From assembly GCA_031261625.1 (NCBI GenBank), contig JAISJG010000002.1, positions 1 to 46,773 on the forward strand: 46,773 nt of DNA, read 5' to 3'. Origin of the DNA: Candidatus Methanoplasma sp. (GTDB lineage: Archaea; Thermoplasmatota; Thermoplasmata; Methanomassiliicoccales; Methanomethylophilaceae). Shown in pieces: positions 17,694 to 24,708 of the stretch (positions within the stretch are counted from its first letter, which is position 1; each line of letters starts with the position of its first letter). The notes below the pieces were generated by a model. That model did not search any database and was not told where the DNA came from. It worked only from the letters and a program-made list of their open reading frames with translations. Both the position numbers and the translations under genes were made by a program.

Positions 17694-18479
17694 TCACGCT
17701 TCCTCCAGTATCAGTCTGAGGACATCTATGAGTCCACGGGATTCCTGTTCATTAAGTGTGATGTTTCCTGCAGAGGTAGTGAATTTCAATTCACCATTCT
17801 CGCTGAAGACCTTTTCCAAAGCTTTTACGATCTTCTCCGTCGAATCGATGTCGAATGTGAGGACGTTCGAGGTTTTGGTCAGTTTGAGATCGATCCCGGT
17901 ACCGTCCACCTTCCCTGTGAACGCAGATATCGAACCGCTGTCATTCCAACTCACTTCGACGGCGATATGACTGTCTGTTGCAGCGGTGATCTTCGCACTT
18001 CCGCTGTTCGATATAACCAGATCGGTATCTCCGGAGATCTCCGCACCGAAGAGGGACAGCGGATAGTATGCCTGTATGCTGAGATTCATGGGGATACGGA
18101 TATCGTTATCTCCCGGCGAATATGAATAAGCGGAATACAACAGGGCGTTGATGACCGATACTTTTCCATCCAATTGGATCACGGTTTTCCCGCCCTTCGA
18201 TACATTGACGCTTCCGGTATCGAAGACAGTGGTGTGCACATCCCCGGCACGGAGATACAGTCCTGCTTTCACGTTCGTGATATCATAAGGAAGGTCCGAT
18301 TCCAGTTCCACACTTCCTTTCACGGTTATGTCGAGTCCGCTGGTTTCGTAAGTGAAATCACTGTCGTTCAGTTCGAGTCCGCCCGTGACCACCGGCGCGA
18401 AGGCGGTGGCGAGAAAGATGATGAATACTATCACTGCTGAGCAATAGATCAGGCTGGCGGCGAGTTTCGGTTTGTTCAT
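17694..18479 (-). CDS. Membrane-anchored extracytoplasmic protein, function unknown
   Basis: 261 aa: one N-terminal hydrophobic segment (about residues 7-32) acting as signal anchor, then about 230 residues of beta-rich, Thr/Ser/Asp-rich sequence without cysteines. It appears to contain two related beta units (segments around 35-120 and 130-210). No recognised domain. Same strand and 1 nt from the four-helix protein, so likely co-expressed. Confidence 0.65.
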   Translation of the reverse strand: MNKPKLAASLIYCSAVIVFIIFLATAFAPVVTGGLELNDSDFTYETSGLDITVKGSVELESDLPYDITNVKAGLYLRAGDVHTTVFDTGSVNVSKGGKTVIQLDGKVSVINALLYSAYSYSPGDNDIRIPMNLSIQAYYPLSLFGAEISGDTDLVISNSGSAKITAATDSHIAVEVSWNDSGSISAFTGKVDGTGIDLKLTKTSNVLTFDIDSTEKIVKALEKVFSENGELKFTTSAGNITLNEQESRGLIDVLRLILEEA

Positions 18480-18539
18480 GGAAAGCTCTTTATTGTGTAT
18501 CGGATGGAGAATTTATAATCTTATTCGGCCGGATCCCCG

Positions 18540-18737
18540 TTACAGCAAGACCCCGACCGCACCTATGACGATGACGCTTACCACGGACAATACGACGAAA
18601 AGGATGTTCTTGTTCCTTTCCTGCTTCAGTTGGGCCTGATATGCATGATAGCATTCCATTTTGCAATACAACATGTCGAACGGCACCGGATCGCCGCAGA
18701 ACCGGCAGTGATCGTGTTCCGGAAGATTGGCAGGCAT
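18540..18737 (-). CDS. DUF2116-type zinc-ribbon membrane protein
   Basis: 65 aa. N-terminal half holds CRFCGDPVPF...YCKMECYHAY, a C2C2-type treble-clef-like zinc site; residues 42-64 form one transmembrane helix. Small archaeal proteins of this plan (DUF2116) are common and of unknown function. It is transcribed away from the ubiquitin-like operon and shares its upstream region, so a link is possible but not shown. Confidence 0.75.
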   Translation of the reverse strand: MPANLPEHDHCRFCGDPVPFDMLYCKMECYHAYQAQLKQERNKNILFVVLSVVSVIVIGAVGVLL

Positions 18738-18775
18738 TGAACGGGGATGGAAAGCATCAGATAATATTGTTTTTG

Positions 18776-18783
18776 TTTTATAT
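18776..18783 (+). promoter_or_regulatory. TATA box of the ubiquitin-like operon
   Basis: TTTTATAT lies about 25 nt upstream of the GTG at 18804, so the message would be leaderless and the GTG its first codon. No other promoter-like element is visible before the following three genes. Confidence 0.5.
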
Positions 18784-18803
18784 CGGGTATTCTATGCGGT
18801 ATC

Positions 18804-19562
18804 GTGAGGGTCAGGGAGTACGACAGGGATCGTTTCGACCGGATGAGGAGGATAGATTGGCTGGATGTCGAGCGCCTGCGCGGTTCGAGATGTCTGGTCG
18901 CAGGTGCCGGAGCATTAGGCAACGAGGCTGTGAAGAACATGGTCCTCGCCGGGTTCGGTGATATCACAGTAGTGGACATGGACACGGTGGCGATATCCAA
19001 TCTGAGCAGATGCGTATTCTTCAGGGACGGAGATGACGGACGCGGTAAATCGGACATTGTTGCTGAAAGGGCATCGGAACTCTATCCTGGGACGAAGATC
19101 ACGCCGGTCACATCGAAGGTCCAGGATATCAAGGACTGGGATTACGATGTTATTCTAGGTTGTATGGATAATATCTCGGCGAGACTCCATCTAAATTCCC
19201 ATGCGGTCTATTACAACGTTCCGTACATAGACGGGGCGACGGACGGGTTCAGGGGTAAAGTGCACGTTGTCCTTCCGGGAGGACCGTGCCTCGAATGCAC
19301 GATGAACAAAAGCCACATGAGCGTTTTGGATACAAGGTTCTCGTGCACCGGAGGCGGTACCGTATTCGTTCCTAAAGCGGCGTCCGAGATAACCACCACC
19401 TCGGTCGTAGCGGCGTTTCAGGTAAGGGAAGCTATGAAAATATTATCTGGTAGGAGTGACTTGTGCATCCGTAACGTAACATATTACAACGGAGAGAACG
19501 GGACTTCGGAGACCTTGGAATTGTCCGTGGACCCGAACTGTCCGAATCATGCGGGGAGATAA
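18804..19562 (+). CDS. E1-like ubiquitin-activating enzyme (ThiF/MoeB fold)
   Basis: 252 aa. It should adenylate the C-terminal glycine of the ubiquitin-like protein encoded next. Seen: nucleotide loop GAGALG (34-39), VVDMDTV with the ribose aspartate, NLSRCVFF (Asn66, Arg69), Lys82 of the GKSD segment, zinc pair CLEC (162-165) completed by CPNH (246-249), and candidate catalytic Cys181 in RFSCTGGG. It is shorter than eukaryotic E1s, with no Ubl-fold domain. ThiF/MoeB enzymes for thiamine or molybdopterin look similar, but the neighbouring E2 and JAMM genes point to protein conjugation. GTG start. Confidence 0.9.
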   Translation: MRVREYDRDRFDRMRRIDWLDVERLRGSRCLVAGAGALGNEAVKNMVLAGFGDITVVDMDTVAISNLSRCVFFRDGDDGRGKSDIVAERASELYPGTKITPVTSKVQDIKDWDYDVILGCMDNISARLHLNSHAVYYNVPYIDGATDGFRGKVHVVLPGGPCLECTMNKSHMSVLDTRFSCTGGGTVFVPKAASEITTTSVVAAFQVREAMKILSGRSDLCIRNVTYYNGENGTSETLELSVDPNCPNHAGR

Positions 19563-19567
19563 TCAGA

Positions 19568-19810
19568 ATGACGGTCAAGATAACAGTCGTGAACACGCTT
19601 AACAATTCATCCATCAGGATGGAGTTGGAGTCTTACGAGTCCGTTGAGGACATCATAGACACAGCAGCGGAATATTGGGGGAAGGATGCCGGAGCATATG
19701 TTCTCAGGAAAGGTTCCAGGCTTCTGAACAAAAGCCAGATCATCGAGGAGCTGAATCTCAACGATGACGATATCATCGAGATGATACCCGACCCGGAAGG
19801 CGGAAAATAA
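19568..19810 (+). CDS. Ubiquitin-like modifier precursor ending in GG-K
   Basis: 80 aa with a beta-grasp pattern: strand VKITVVNT, strand SIRMELES, helix ESVEDIIDTAAEYW, strand AYVLRKG, then RLLNKSQIIEELNLNDDDIIEMIPD, which is the ubiquitin-type 'delayed effect / thresholds' region. The C-terminus is DPEGGK: two glycines (78-79) followed by one lysine, so the tail must be trimmed by one residue before activation. The JAMM protease encoded two genes later is the obvious candidate. It starts 5 nt after the E1 stop. ThiS or MoaD would normally end in bare GG. Confidence 0.85.
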   Translation: MTVKITVVNTLNNSSIRMELESYESVEDIIDTAAEYWGKDAGAYVLRKGSRLLNKSQIIEELNLNDDDIIEMIPDPEGGK

Positions 19811-19811
19811 A

Positions 19812-20297
19812 ATGGGTCTTGTACGCCCCGTACTTATCAGGAGATTGAACAACGAGATCAAAGATCTCAACGATTATCTGCACTTGGGCATACCTTCGAT
19901 TCCAGCCGATGCGGAATTCCCGATAGAATTGCAGATAGGCCTCGGTAACACACCTGCGAAGATATCCAGGAACGAGACGGGGACGAAGCATATTTTCGCC
20001 TTGATAATATCATTGGAGTACCCGTACGAGAGGCCGAGGGCGAAATGGCTCACACCGATATTCCATCCCAACATAATGATGCCGGAGGACGGAGGATATG
20101 TCTGCGTCAAAACATTGGACAACTGGTCGTTCGGTTCGTCCCTGCTGTCATTCGTGAAAGGTGTGGAACAACTTATATCGGATCCCAATCCCAATAATCC
20201 GTACGGGACCGATTCATGTATGGAAGCAGCTAAATGGTACAGCAGCAACCGCCCCAAATTCGAGGCCAAGGTCAACTACGGTGGACGCAATGCCTAA
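19812..20297 (+). CDS. E2-like ubiquitin-conjugating enzyme
   Basis: 161 aa UBC fold. Seen: SLEYPYERPRAKWLTPIFHPNI, with the HPN motif at 85-87 whose asparagine supports isopeptide formation, then the catalytic cysteine Cys98 in GGYVCVKTLDNWS, and a C-terminal helix region (SFVKGVEQLISDPNPNNP) like the eukaryotic 'LxxxLxxPNPxxP' segment. The spacing from HPN to cysteine is close to that of eukaryotic E2s. It should carry the Ubl as a thioester after the E1. It begins 1 nt after the Ubl stop. No RING or other E3 gene is adjacent. Confidence 0.9.
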   Translation: MGLVRPVLIRRLNNEIKDLNDYLHLGIPSIPADAEFPIELQIGLGNTPAKISRNETGTKHIFALIISLEYPYERPRAKWLTPIFHPNIMMPEDGGYVCVKTLDNWSFGSSLLSFVKGVEQLISDPNPNNPYGTDSCMEAAKWYSSNRPKFEAKVNYGGRNA

Positions 20298-20796
20298 GGT
20301 CCTTTCATCCGAAGTCAAAGAAACAGAATTCCGTCCCAGATCCGTGAAGGGATCCGGATTATTCGTTTCCGAGGGCGCTCTAAACAGTATGATCGAACAC
20401 GCGGACCGCGGTGCGGAAGTTAGGAAAGAGATCATGGGGTTCATGATGGGCACGGTTTTCAAAGACGATGAAGGCGAATATGCCGTGGTAACGGATATCG
20501 CGACAGGTGATCTAGAAGCGGATGAGGTCAGTGTCAGGTTCGATACGGGTTCCATGGAAAGTCTTTTCGAGTCCATAGATGCGCGTGGCGGGAACGATAT
20601 AGTCGGATGGTACCACTCGCATCCGGGATTCGGATGTTATCTTTCGGAGATCGACATCAAAACGCACGAAGGTATATTCGGCAACGATACGGGATTCGCT
20701 TTGGTGATAGATCCGGATCAGAAGATAATAATGGTGTTCGATTGCCACGATCACGTCCCCGGTAACGTGGCGATGATACTGATGGAATCGGAATGA
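20290..20796 (+). CDS. JAMM/MPN+ deubiquitinase-like metalloprotease (Rpn11-like)
   Basis: 168 aa. Complete JAMM zinc site: Glu47 in EIMGFMMG, then GWYHSHPGFGCYLSEID with His109, His111, Ser119 and Asp122. The active-site stretch is strikingly like proteasomal Rpn11. Expected to remove the last lysine of the Ubl precursor and to release it from targets. The ATG at 20290 overlaps the E2 stop by 8 nt, so the protein is made together with the E2. The gene ends next to the converging hexuloisomerase. Confidence 0.9.
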   Translation: MPKVLSSEVKETEFRPRSVKGSGLFVSEGALNSMIEHADRGAEVRKEIMGFMMGTVFKDDEGEYAVVTDIATGDLEADEVSVRFDTGSMESLFESIDARGGNDIVGWYHSHPGFGCYLSEIDIKTHEGIFGNDTGFALVIDPDQKIIMVFDCHDHVPGNVAMILMESE

Positions 20797-21336
20797 TCAT
20801 ACCCAAATGGCATGATTATTGCGCATATCCTTCTCGCTTATGCCCATTCTTTTCATAAGTTCGGGGACTATACAATCGAAGAAGAACAATACAGTATCCT
20901 CGAAGATCGTTCCCAACGGTGCAAGCTTCGAGGTGAGTTCGTCCTTTTCCGAACGGATAAGGATGACGGTATCGGAGACATTGGCGAGTTTGCTTTTCGG
21001 AGTGGCCGTCACTGCGACCACATGCGATCCGATGCGCCTGGAGATCTCCGCTGTGGTGAAGACGGATATCGTGTTCCCAGTGTTGGATATCAGTATGGTG
21101 AGATCGTTCTTGCCGATGATCGGCGTGGTCATGTCTCCTACGAAGTAGACATGCAGTCCCATCTGCACCAAACGGACGGCGAAAAGCTGTCCTATGAGCC
21201 CGGACCTTCCGGAACCGTGAATGAAGATCCTGTCCTTGGACATTATCAATTCTATAAGGTTGTCCCAGTCCTTCTGGGGTATGGAGTACACTGCTTTTTT
21301 GCAGCTCTCCTTGAGATAATCCATTGTCTCTTTCAA
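20797..21336 (-). CDS. hxlB: 6-phospho-3-hexuloisomerase (SIS domain)
   Basis: 179 aa SIS-fold isomerase that interconverts 3-hexulose 6-phosphate and fructose 6-phosphate. Seen: FIHGSGRSGLIGQLFAVRL sugar-phosphate loop, LISNTGNTISV, and C-terminal EDTVLFFFDCIVPELM. In archaea lacking the oxidative pentose phosphate route, the enzyme works with hexulose-6-phosphate synthase in reverse to supply ribulose 5-phosphate. The synthase is not here. The start overlaps the end of the Nfo-like gene by 4 nt (ATGA), so both form one transcript. Confidence 0.9.
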   Translation of the reverse strand: MKETMDYLKESCKKAVYSIPQKDWDNLIELIMSKDRIFIHGSGRSGLIGQLFAVRLVQMGLHVYFVGDMTTPIIGKNDLTILISNTGNTISVFTTAEISRRIGSHVVAVTATPKSKLANVSDTVILIRSEKDELTSKLAPLGTIFEDTVLFFFDCIVPELMKRMGISEKDMRNNHAIWV

Positions 21337-22394
21337 GATGATTCCTCTTCCGTCGCTGCTGCCGCTGCAGCAGCGAGTTCGGATTTTCTCTTCTCTTTCA
21401 GTGCCTTCGCGACCCTTCTGCTGAGAACCCTCTCGTTGATGATCCTCATGTACATCGCGTCATGTTCCAGAAGCGGGGAGCTGGAGATTATCGTCGCTTC
21501 GGGCTTGAGGTCGCAGAGCGCCTCAGCCAGCGGTTCGAATTTGAGGTCGCCCTTCTTTATGGGTGTGAGCCTCTTCTCGTTGCCGTCGTTGTACTCCACA
21601 CCCGCGAACGATGTGTGGATGCTGCCTTTGCAGTACGGTTCTACCTGTTCCAGAAGTTCCAGGAAATCACTGGAATCGACGAGTCCACCGTCCGTGCGTG
21701 AGTGGAAGTGCGGGAAATTGACGACAGGCACGATACCTTCTACCTCATCACAGAGGTTCAGTATCTGTTCCAGCGATCCGAACACCGACTGGTTCCCGGT
21801 TATCTCGATACCCAGTCTTGGTTTGAGACCTGTGTCTTTCCACCAGTCCGCCAGTGCGATCACATTGTTCAGTATGTTGTCGTCTATCTCTTCTTCGAAA
21901 AGTCTTCCGGTGTAAAGTCCTAAGCTTGTAACGACAATGTCGCCCTTCAAGGCGTTGACGATGAGGCCGGCGTGCCTGATGCTGTTCATGCAGGAATCGG
22001 TAAGATCGTTGTTCGAGCCGAGGTCCATATAGTAAGGAGTGTGAAGGGAGACGTTGACGTCCAGTCTCTTGGCCATATCGCCCACTTCGTAGAGCTCTCC
22101 GAAATAATCGGTGACACCGGACGGCATGTAGATGAGTTCGTCCTCTTCTTCGATAGGTTCTTCGGGATCGACTATGGATTCCCCGTCCCTGATGATCTCG
22201 ACCACGAAATCATCGACTATGTCCTTTATGCCGGCCCCGACCTCTTCTTCGCTCGGGTATCTGACGAACGCTCCGGCTCTGACCATCTGTATCTCCAGCG
22301 CGGTCAGGCTCAGGTTGTGAACGTCTTCTATACCGTCTTTAAGTGTACGACCTTTACATGAAAGGGGTATTCCGGCAGGTCCGAATCTGATCAT
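21333..22394 (-). CDS. AP endonuclease family 2 / Nfo-like TIM-barrel protein
   Basis: 353 aa. Metal-site type motifs of the endonuclease IV/xylose isomerase-like barrel are visible: SLHTPYYMDLGS, LGIEITG, VPVVNFPHFHSRTDGG, SIHTSFAGVEY. Archaeal members are annotated as deoxyribonuclease IV-like; activity on abasic sites is not proved by this reading. The C-terminal 25 residues are a low-complexity tail rich in Ala, Lys and Glu. Start chosen at ATG 22394 (MIRFGPAGIP), which has GGTGA 9 nt upstream, rather than 9 codons earlier. Confidence 0.8.
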   Translation of the reverse strand: MIRFGPAGIPLSCKGRTLKDGIEDVHNLSLTALEIQMVRAGAFVRYPSEEEVGAGIKDIVDDFVVEIIRDGESIVDPEEPIEEEDELIYMPSGVTDYFGELYEVGDMAKRLDVNVSLHTPYYMDLGSNNDLTDSCMNSIRHAGLIVNALKGDIVVTSLGLYTGRLFEEEIDDNILNNVIALADWWKDTGLKPRLGIEITGNQSVFGSLEQILNLCDEVEGIVPVVNFPHFHSRTDGGLVDSSDFLELLEQVEPYCKGSIHTSFAGVEYNDGNEKRLTPIKKGDLKFEPLAEALCDLKPEATIISSSPLLEHDAMYMRIINERVLSRRVAKALKEKRKSELAAAAAAATEEESS

Positions 22395-22494
22395 AACGTC
22401 ACCAAGTAAAACCCTAAGCAACGGATTACTATTAAACTTAATTGCGAGCGGCCGCGGGAATTAGCTTTAAATCCTCACATTCCGTTGCACATAA

Positions 22495-22608
22495 TGATGC
22501 AGGTTGGGTAAAGGGAAGTGGGCATACTATCGCACGCCGTCCGTAGCGGTCAACAAGCGCATGAGTCGGACGACGGACGGCGTCCCTAGTGTAACCTATA
22601 GGTTTTTT
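22495..22608 (+). ncRNA. Candidate structured non-coding RNA
   Basis: Fills most of a 337-bp gene-free gap. A TATA-like CTTTAAAT (22465-22472) predicts a start near 22495. The core is a perfect 11-bp helix ACGCCGTCCGT (22534-22544)/ACGGACGGCGT (22573-22583). Possible outer helices are GGGA (22513-22516)/TCCC (22583-22586, sharing one base) and AGGTT (22501-22505)/AACCT (22593-22597). The end is AACCTATAGGTT followed by a T-run (22603-22608). It is GC-rich against AT-rich surroundings. I cannot match it to SRP, RNase P or a known riboswitch; an H/ACA-like guide is possible. Confidence 0.45.
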
Positions 22609-22677
22609 CTGCATTGTTATAATTAAATAGAAAAAAGGAATCAGACGGATGCGAACATTGACGCGTCTGCAAGATAG

Positions 22678-22685
22678 TTTTATAA
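22678..22685 (+). promoter_or_regulatory. TATA box of the ribosomal protein operon
   Basis: TTTATAAA, about 50 nt before the L18e start codon, predicts transcription from about 22706 and a short leader containing a GGAGAG-type ribosome site. Confidence 0.5.
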
Positions 22686-22731
22686 ACAACTTCATCTTAC
22701 GAGCGTTACCCAATGTCGGGAGAGTCAGAAA

Positions 22732-23094
22732 ATGAGTGAAAGCTTCAAAACAAACCCCGCGCTTGTTGCCTTGATCGATGATCTTAAGGCAAAAACGAGG
22801 GAAAACGGGGCTGCCATCTGGCGAGACATCGCGCTTAGGCTTGAGAAACCAAGAAGGAACTGGGCCGAAGCGAACCTTAGCAAACTCGAGAGATATGCAA
22901 AGGACGGGGAGACGATAGTCGTCCCCGGAAAAGTCCTCGCAGCAGGCAGCGTCAGCAAGAAATTGACAGTCGCAGCATACAGCTTTTCGGATGCCGCAGC
23001 AGCAGGAATCGTTGCAGCGGGCGGAAAGACAATTACGATCGCAGAGCTCGTGGAATCGAATCCCAAGGGCTCGAACGTCAGGATACTGAGGTGA
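22732..23094 (+). CDS. rpl18e: Large ribosomal subunit protein L18e
   Basis: 120 aa, archaeal/eukaryotic-specific protein of the 50S subunit (eL18). Seen: KTNPALVALIDDLK near the N-terminus, IWRDIALRLEKPRRNWAEANLSKLERY, and VVPGKVLAAGSVSKKLTVAAYSFS. It leads the conserved archaeal cluster L18e-L13-S9-RpoN, with 5 nt to L13. In many archaea rpoD precedes it; here it does not. Confidence 0.97.
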   Translation: MSESFKTNPALVALIDDLKAKTRENGAAIWRDIALRLEKPRRNWAEANLSKLERYAKDGETIVVPGKVLAAGSVSKKLTVAAYSFSDAAAAGIVAAGGKTITIAELVESNPKGSNVRILR

Positions 23095-23099
23095 TTTGA

Positions 23100-23525
23100 A
23101 TGGTTACAGTTATTGACGGAAGGAACCTCGTGCACGGAAGGCTCGCAAGCGCCGTGGCAGAGCTCATACTGAGCGGAGAAGAGGTCATTGTGCTCAACTC
23201 GGAGTCCATTATAATCACAGGCCAGAAGGATGTCATCTTTGCGGACTTCAAAGCAAAGGTAGACCGCGGAGACGCGACCAAGAGAAAGGGACCCTTCTAC
23301 CCCCGCAGGGCGGATCTCCTCTTCAAGAGATGCGTCAGAGGAATGATCCCCTGGCAGTCTTCCACGGGAAGGGACGCTTACAGGAGACTCCATGTCTTCG
23401 TCGGAACACCGCAGCAGTTCGAGGATGCCGAGAAAGTCAGGCCCGCGGACGCAGTAAGAGAGATTACCGGTAAATACACCACCCTGGGAGCCGTTTCAAA
23501 ATTCCTGGGATCCAACGTGAGATGA
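23100..23525 (+). CDS. rpl13: Large ribosomal subunit protein L13
   Basis: 141 aa, universal uL13 of the 50S subunit. Seen: VIDGRNLVHGRLASAVAELILSG, the KGPFYPRRADLLFKRCVRGMIPW segment and HVFVGTPQQF. Archaeal-length version. Preceded by a GGTGATTTGA ribosome site and followed after 4 nt by S9. Confidence 0.97.
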   Translation: MVTVIDGRNLVHGRLASAVAELILSGEEVIVLNSESIIITGQKDVIFADFKAKVDRGDATKRKGPFYPRRADLLFKRCVRGMIPWQSSTGRDAYRRLHVFVGTPQQFEDAEKVRPADAVREITGKYTTLGAVSKFLGSNVR

Positions 23526-23529
23526 TCTC

Positions 23530-23928
23530 ATGGACATAGTAAACACAAGTGGAAAGAGGAAGTCCGCGATCGCAAGGGCGGTCGTCAGGGAAGGAACCGG
23601 TAAGGTCACGATCAACAAGATCCCCCTTGACATATACAGCCCCGAACTCGCCAAGCTCAAGATCGAGGAACCACTCGGACTCGTGCCCGAGAAGGCATCG
23701 AAGGTCGATATAGCCGTTCTGGTCAACGGCGGAGGAGTCATGGGACAGGCCGCGGCCGCCAGGACAGCCATCGCCAAAGGCCTTGTGGACTTCTACAAGG
23801 ACGAGGAGCTCGAAGCCCTCTTCAGAGCCTACGACAGGACGCTCATAGTCAACGATGACAGAAGAAAACTTCCGAAGAACCCGCTCGGACACGGTGCCAG
23901 AGCGAAGAAACAGAAGTCGTATCGTTAA
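23530..23928 (+). CDS. rps9: Small ribosomal subunit protein S9
   Basis: 132 aa, universal uS9 of the 30S subunit. Seen: NTSGKRKSAIARAVVREGTGKVTIN and the basic C-terminal tail LGHGARAKKQKSYR, whose final SYR reaches the tRNA anticodon region in the P site. Third gene of the cluster, 9 nt before rpoN. Confidence 0.97.
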   Translation: MDIVNTSGKRKSAIARAVVREGTGKVTINKIPLDIYSPELAKLKIEEPLGLVPEKASKVDIAVLVNGGGVMGQAAAARTAIAKGLVDFYKDEELEALFRAYDRTLIVNDDRRKLPKNPLGHGARAKKQKSYR

Positions 23929-23937
23929 GGTGATATC

Positions 23938-24129
23938 ATGATAATACCGGTGAGATGTTTCACATGCGGGAAAGTGGTGGGCAGCGCCTACCCCGAGTAC
24001 GCCAAGCGTGTGGCGACTGGAGATGACCCGAAAAAGGTCCTCGACGAGCTGGGATTCGAAAGGTACTGCTGCCGCAGGATGATCGTTTCCCACGCAGACC
24101 TCATCGGCGAGATAGCGCCTCTCGGCTGA
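23938..24129 (+). CDS. rpoN: DNA-directed RNA polymerase subunit N
   Basis: 63 aa subunit (homologue of eukaryotic Rpb10). Seen: zinc-binding CFTCGK near the N-terminus and [15 protein letters not shown] near the C-terminus, the hallmark CX2C...CC pattern. Last protein gene of the cluster; rpoK, which often follows, is not present and a tRNA gene follows instead. Confidence 0.97.
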   Translation: MIIPVRCFTCGKVVGSAYPEYAKRVATGDDPKKVLDELGFERYCCRRMIVSHADLIGEIAPLG

Positions 24130-24170
24130 AACCCTTTAATCCAAACCAATTACCAAACCGATTAACAAAT

Positions 24171-24243
24171 GGGCCCGTGGGGTAGCTTGGTATCCTTGTA
24201 GCTTGGGGTGCTATTGACTCCGGTTCAAATCCGGGCGGGCCCA
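24171..24243 (+). tRNA. tRNA-Pro (GGG anticodon)
   Basis: 73 nt cloverleaf: acceptor GGGCCCG/CGGGCCC, anticodon stem GTAGC/GCTAT with loop TTGGGGT giving anticodon GGG (codon CCC), T arm TCCGG-TTCAAAT-CCGGG, discriminator A. The 3' CCA is not encoded and must be added. No intron is apparent. It follows rpoN by 41 bp. Confidence 0.93.
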
Positions 24244-24286
24244 CTCATATACTTATGACCGAGGAAATAATCGAATCGGGGGCGCG

Positions 24287-24553
24287 TTGAGTATCAGTCT
24301 GTTATACTCTCCTCGATTCGAAAACAATTCAGCAGAAAGACAGCGCATAGTTTCCATAATACTGATCGGTGTTGTGTCCGTGTTGACTTTCATCTATGCG
24401 ATGTATCTGTATTCGGTACTCGATTCTCGTTCTGATATGTACGCGCTGGTTTTCACTGCAGGGATATCCATATTCATGTGGCGGTGGTTACACATTTCTA
24501 TGCGTACAGAATCCAGAATAAAGCGGATTCAAAAGGTAGTGATGAGGCCATAA
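24287..24553 (+). CDS. Small membrane protein, possibly frameshifted
   Basis: 88 aa from a TTG codon; two hydrophobic segments (about residues 22-44 and 52-68), then a basic tail. No recognised family. The alternative frame just downstream continues to a stop at 24642 and encodes a third convincing membrane segment (ALNISIVLINVAVLALSLI, ending ITALLM). A single-base change near 24480-24520 would fuse the two frames into one longer membrane protein, so this may be a decayed gene or a sequencing error. Confidence 0.4.
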   Translation: MSISLLYSPRFENNSAERQRIVSIILIGVVSVLTFIYAMYLYSVLDSRSDMYALVFTAGISIFMWRWLHISMRTESRIKRIQKVVMRP

Positions 24554-24708
24554 AGTATGCTCACAGTGCATTGAACATCAGTATTGTTCTGATAAACGTT
24601 GCAGTGCTGGCGTTATCCCTGATAACGGCGTTGCTGATGTAAACTTTCCACTCGTCGTGATTGTATGTTACGATGATTCTCCGGACGCTGGACCAGGCCG
24701 GCATTCAT

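Noticed and set aside
18540..18737. DUF2116-type zinc protein as the missing E3 ligase
   Set aside because: Transcribed away from the operon on the opposite strand, with a single small zinc site and a membrane helix rather than a RING cross-brace pattern. Adjacency alone is not enough.
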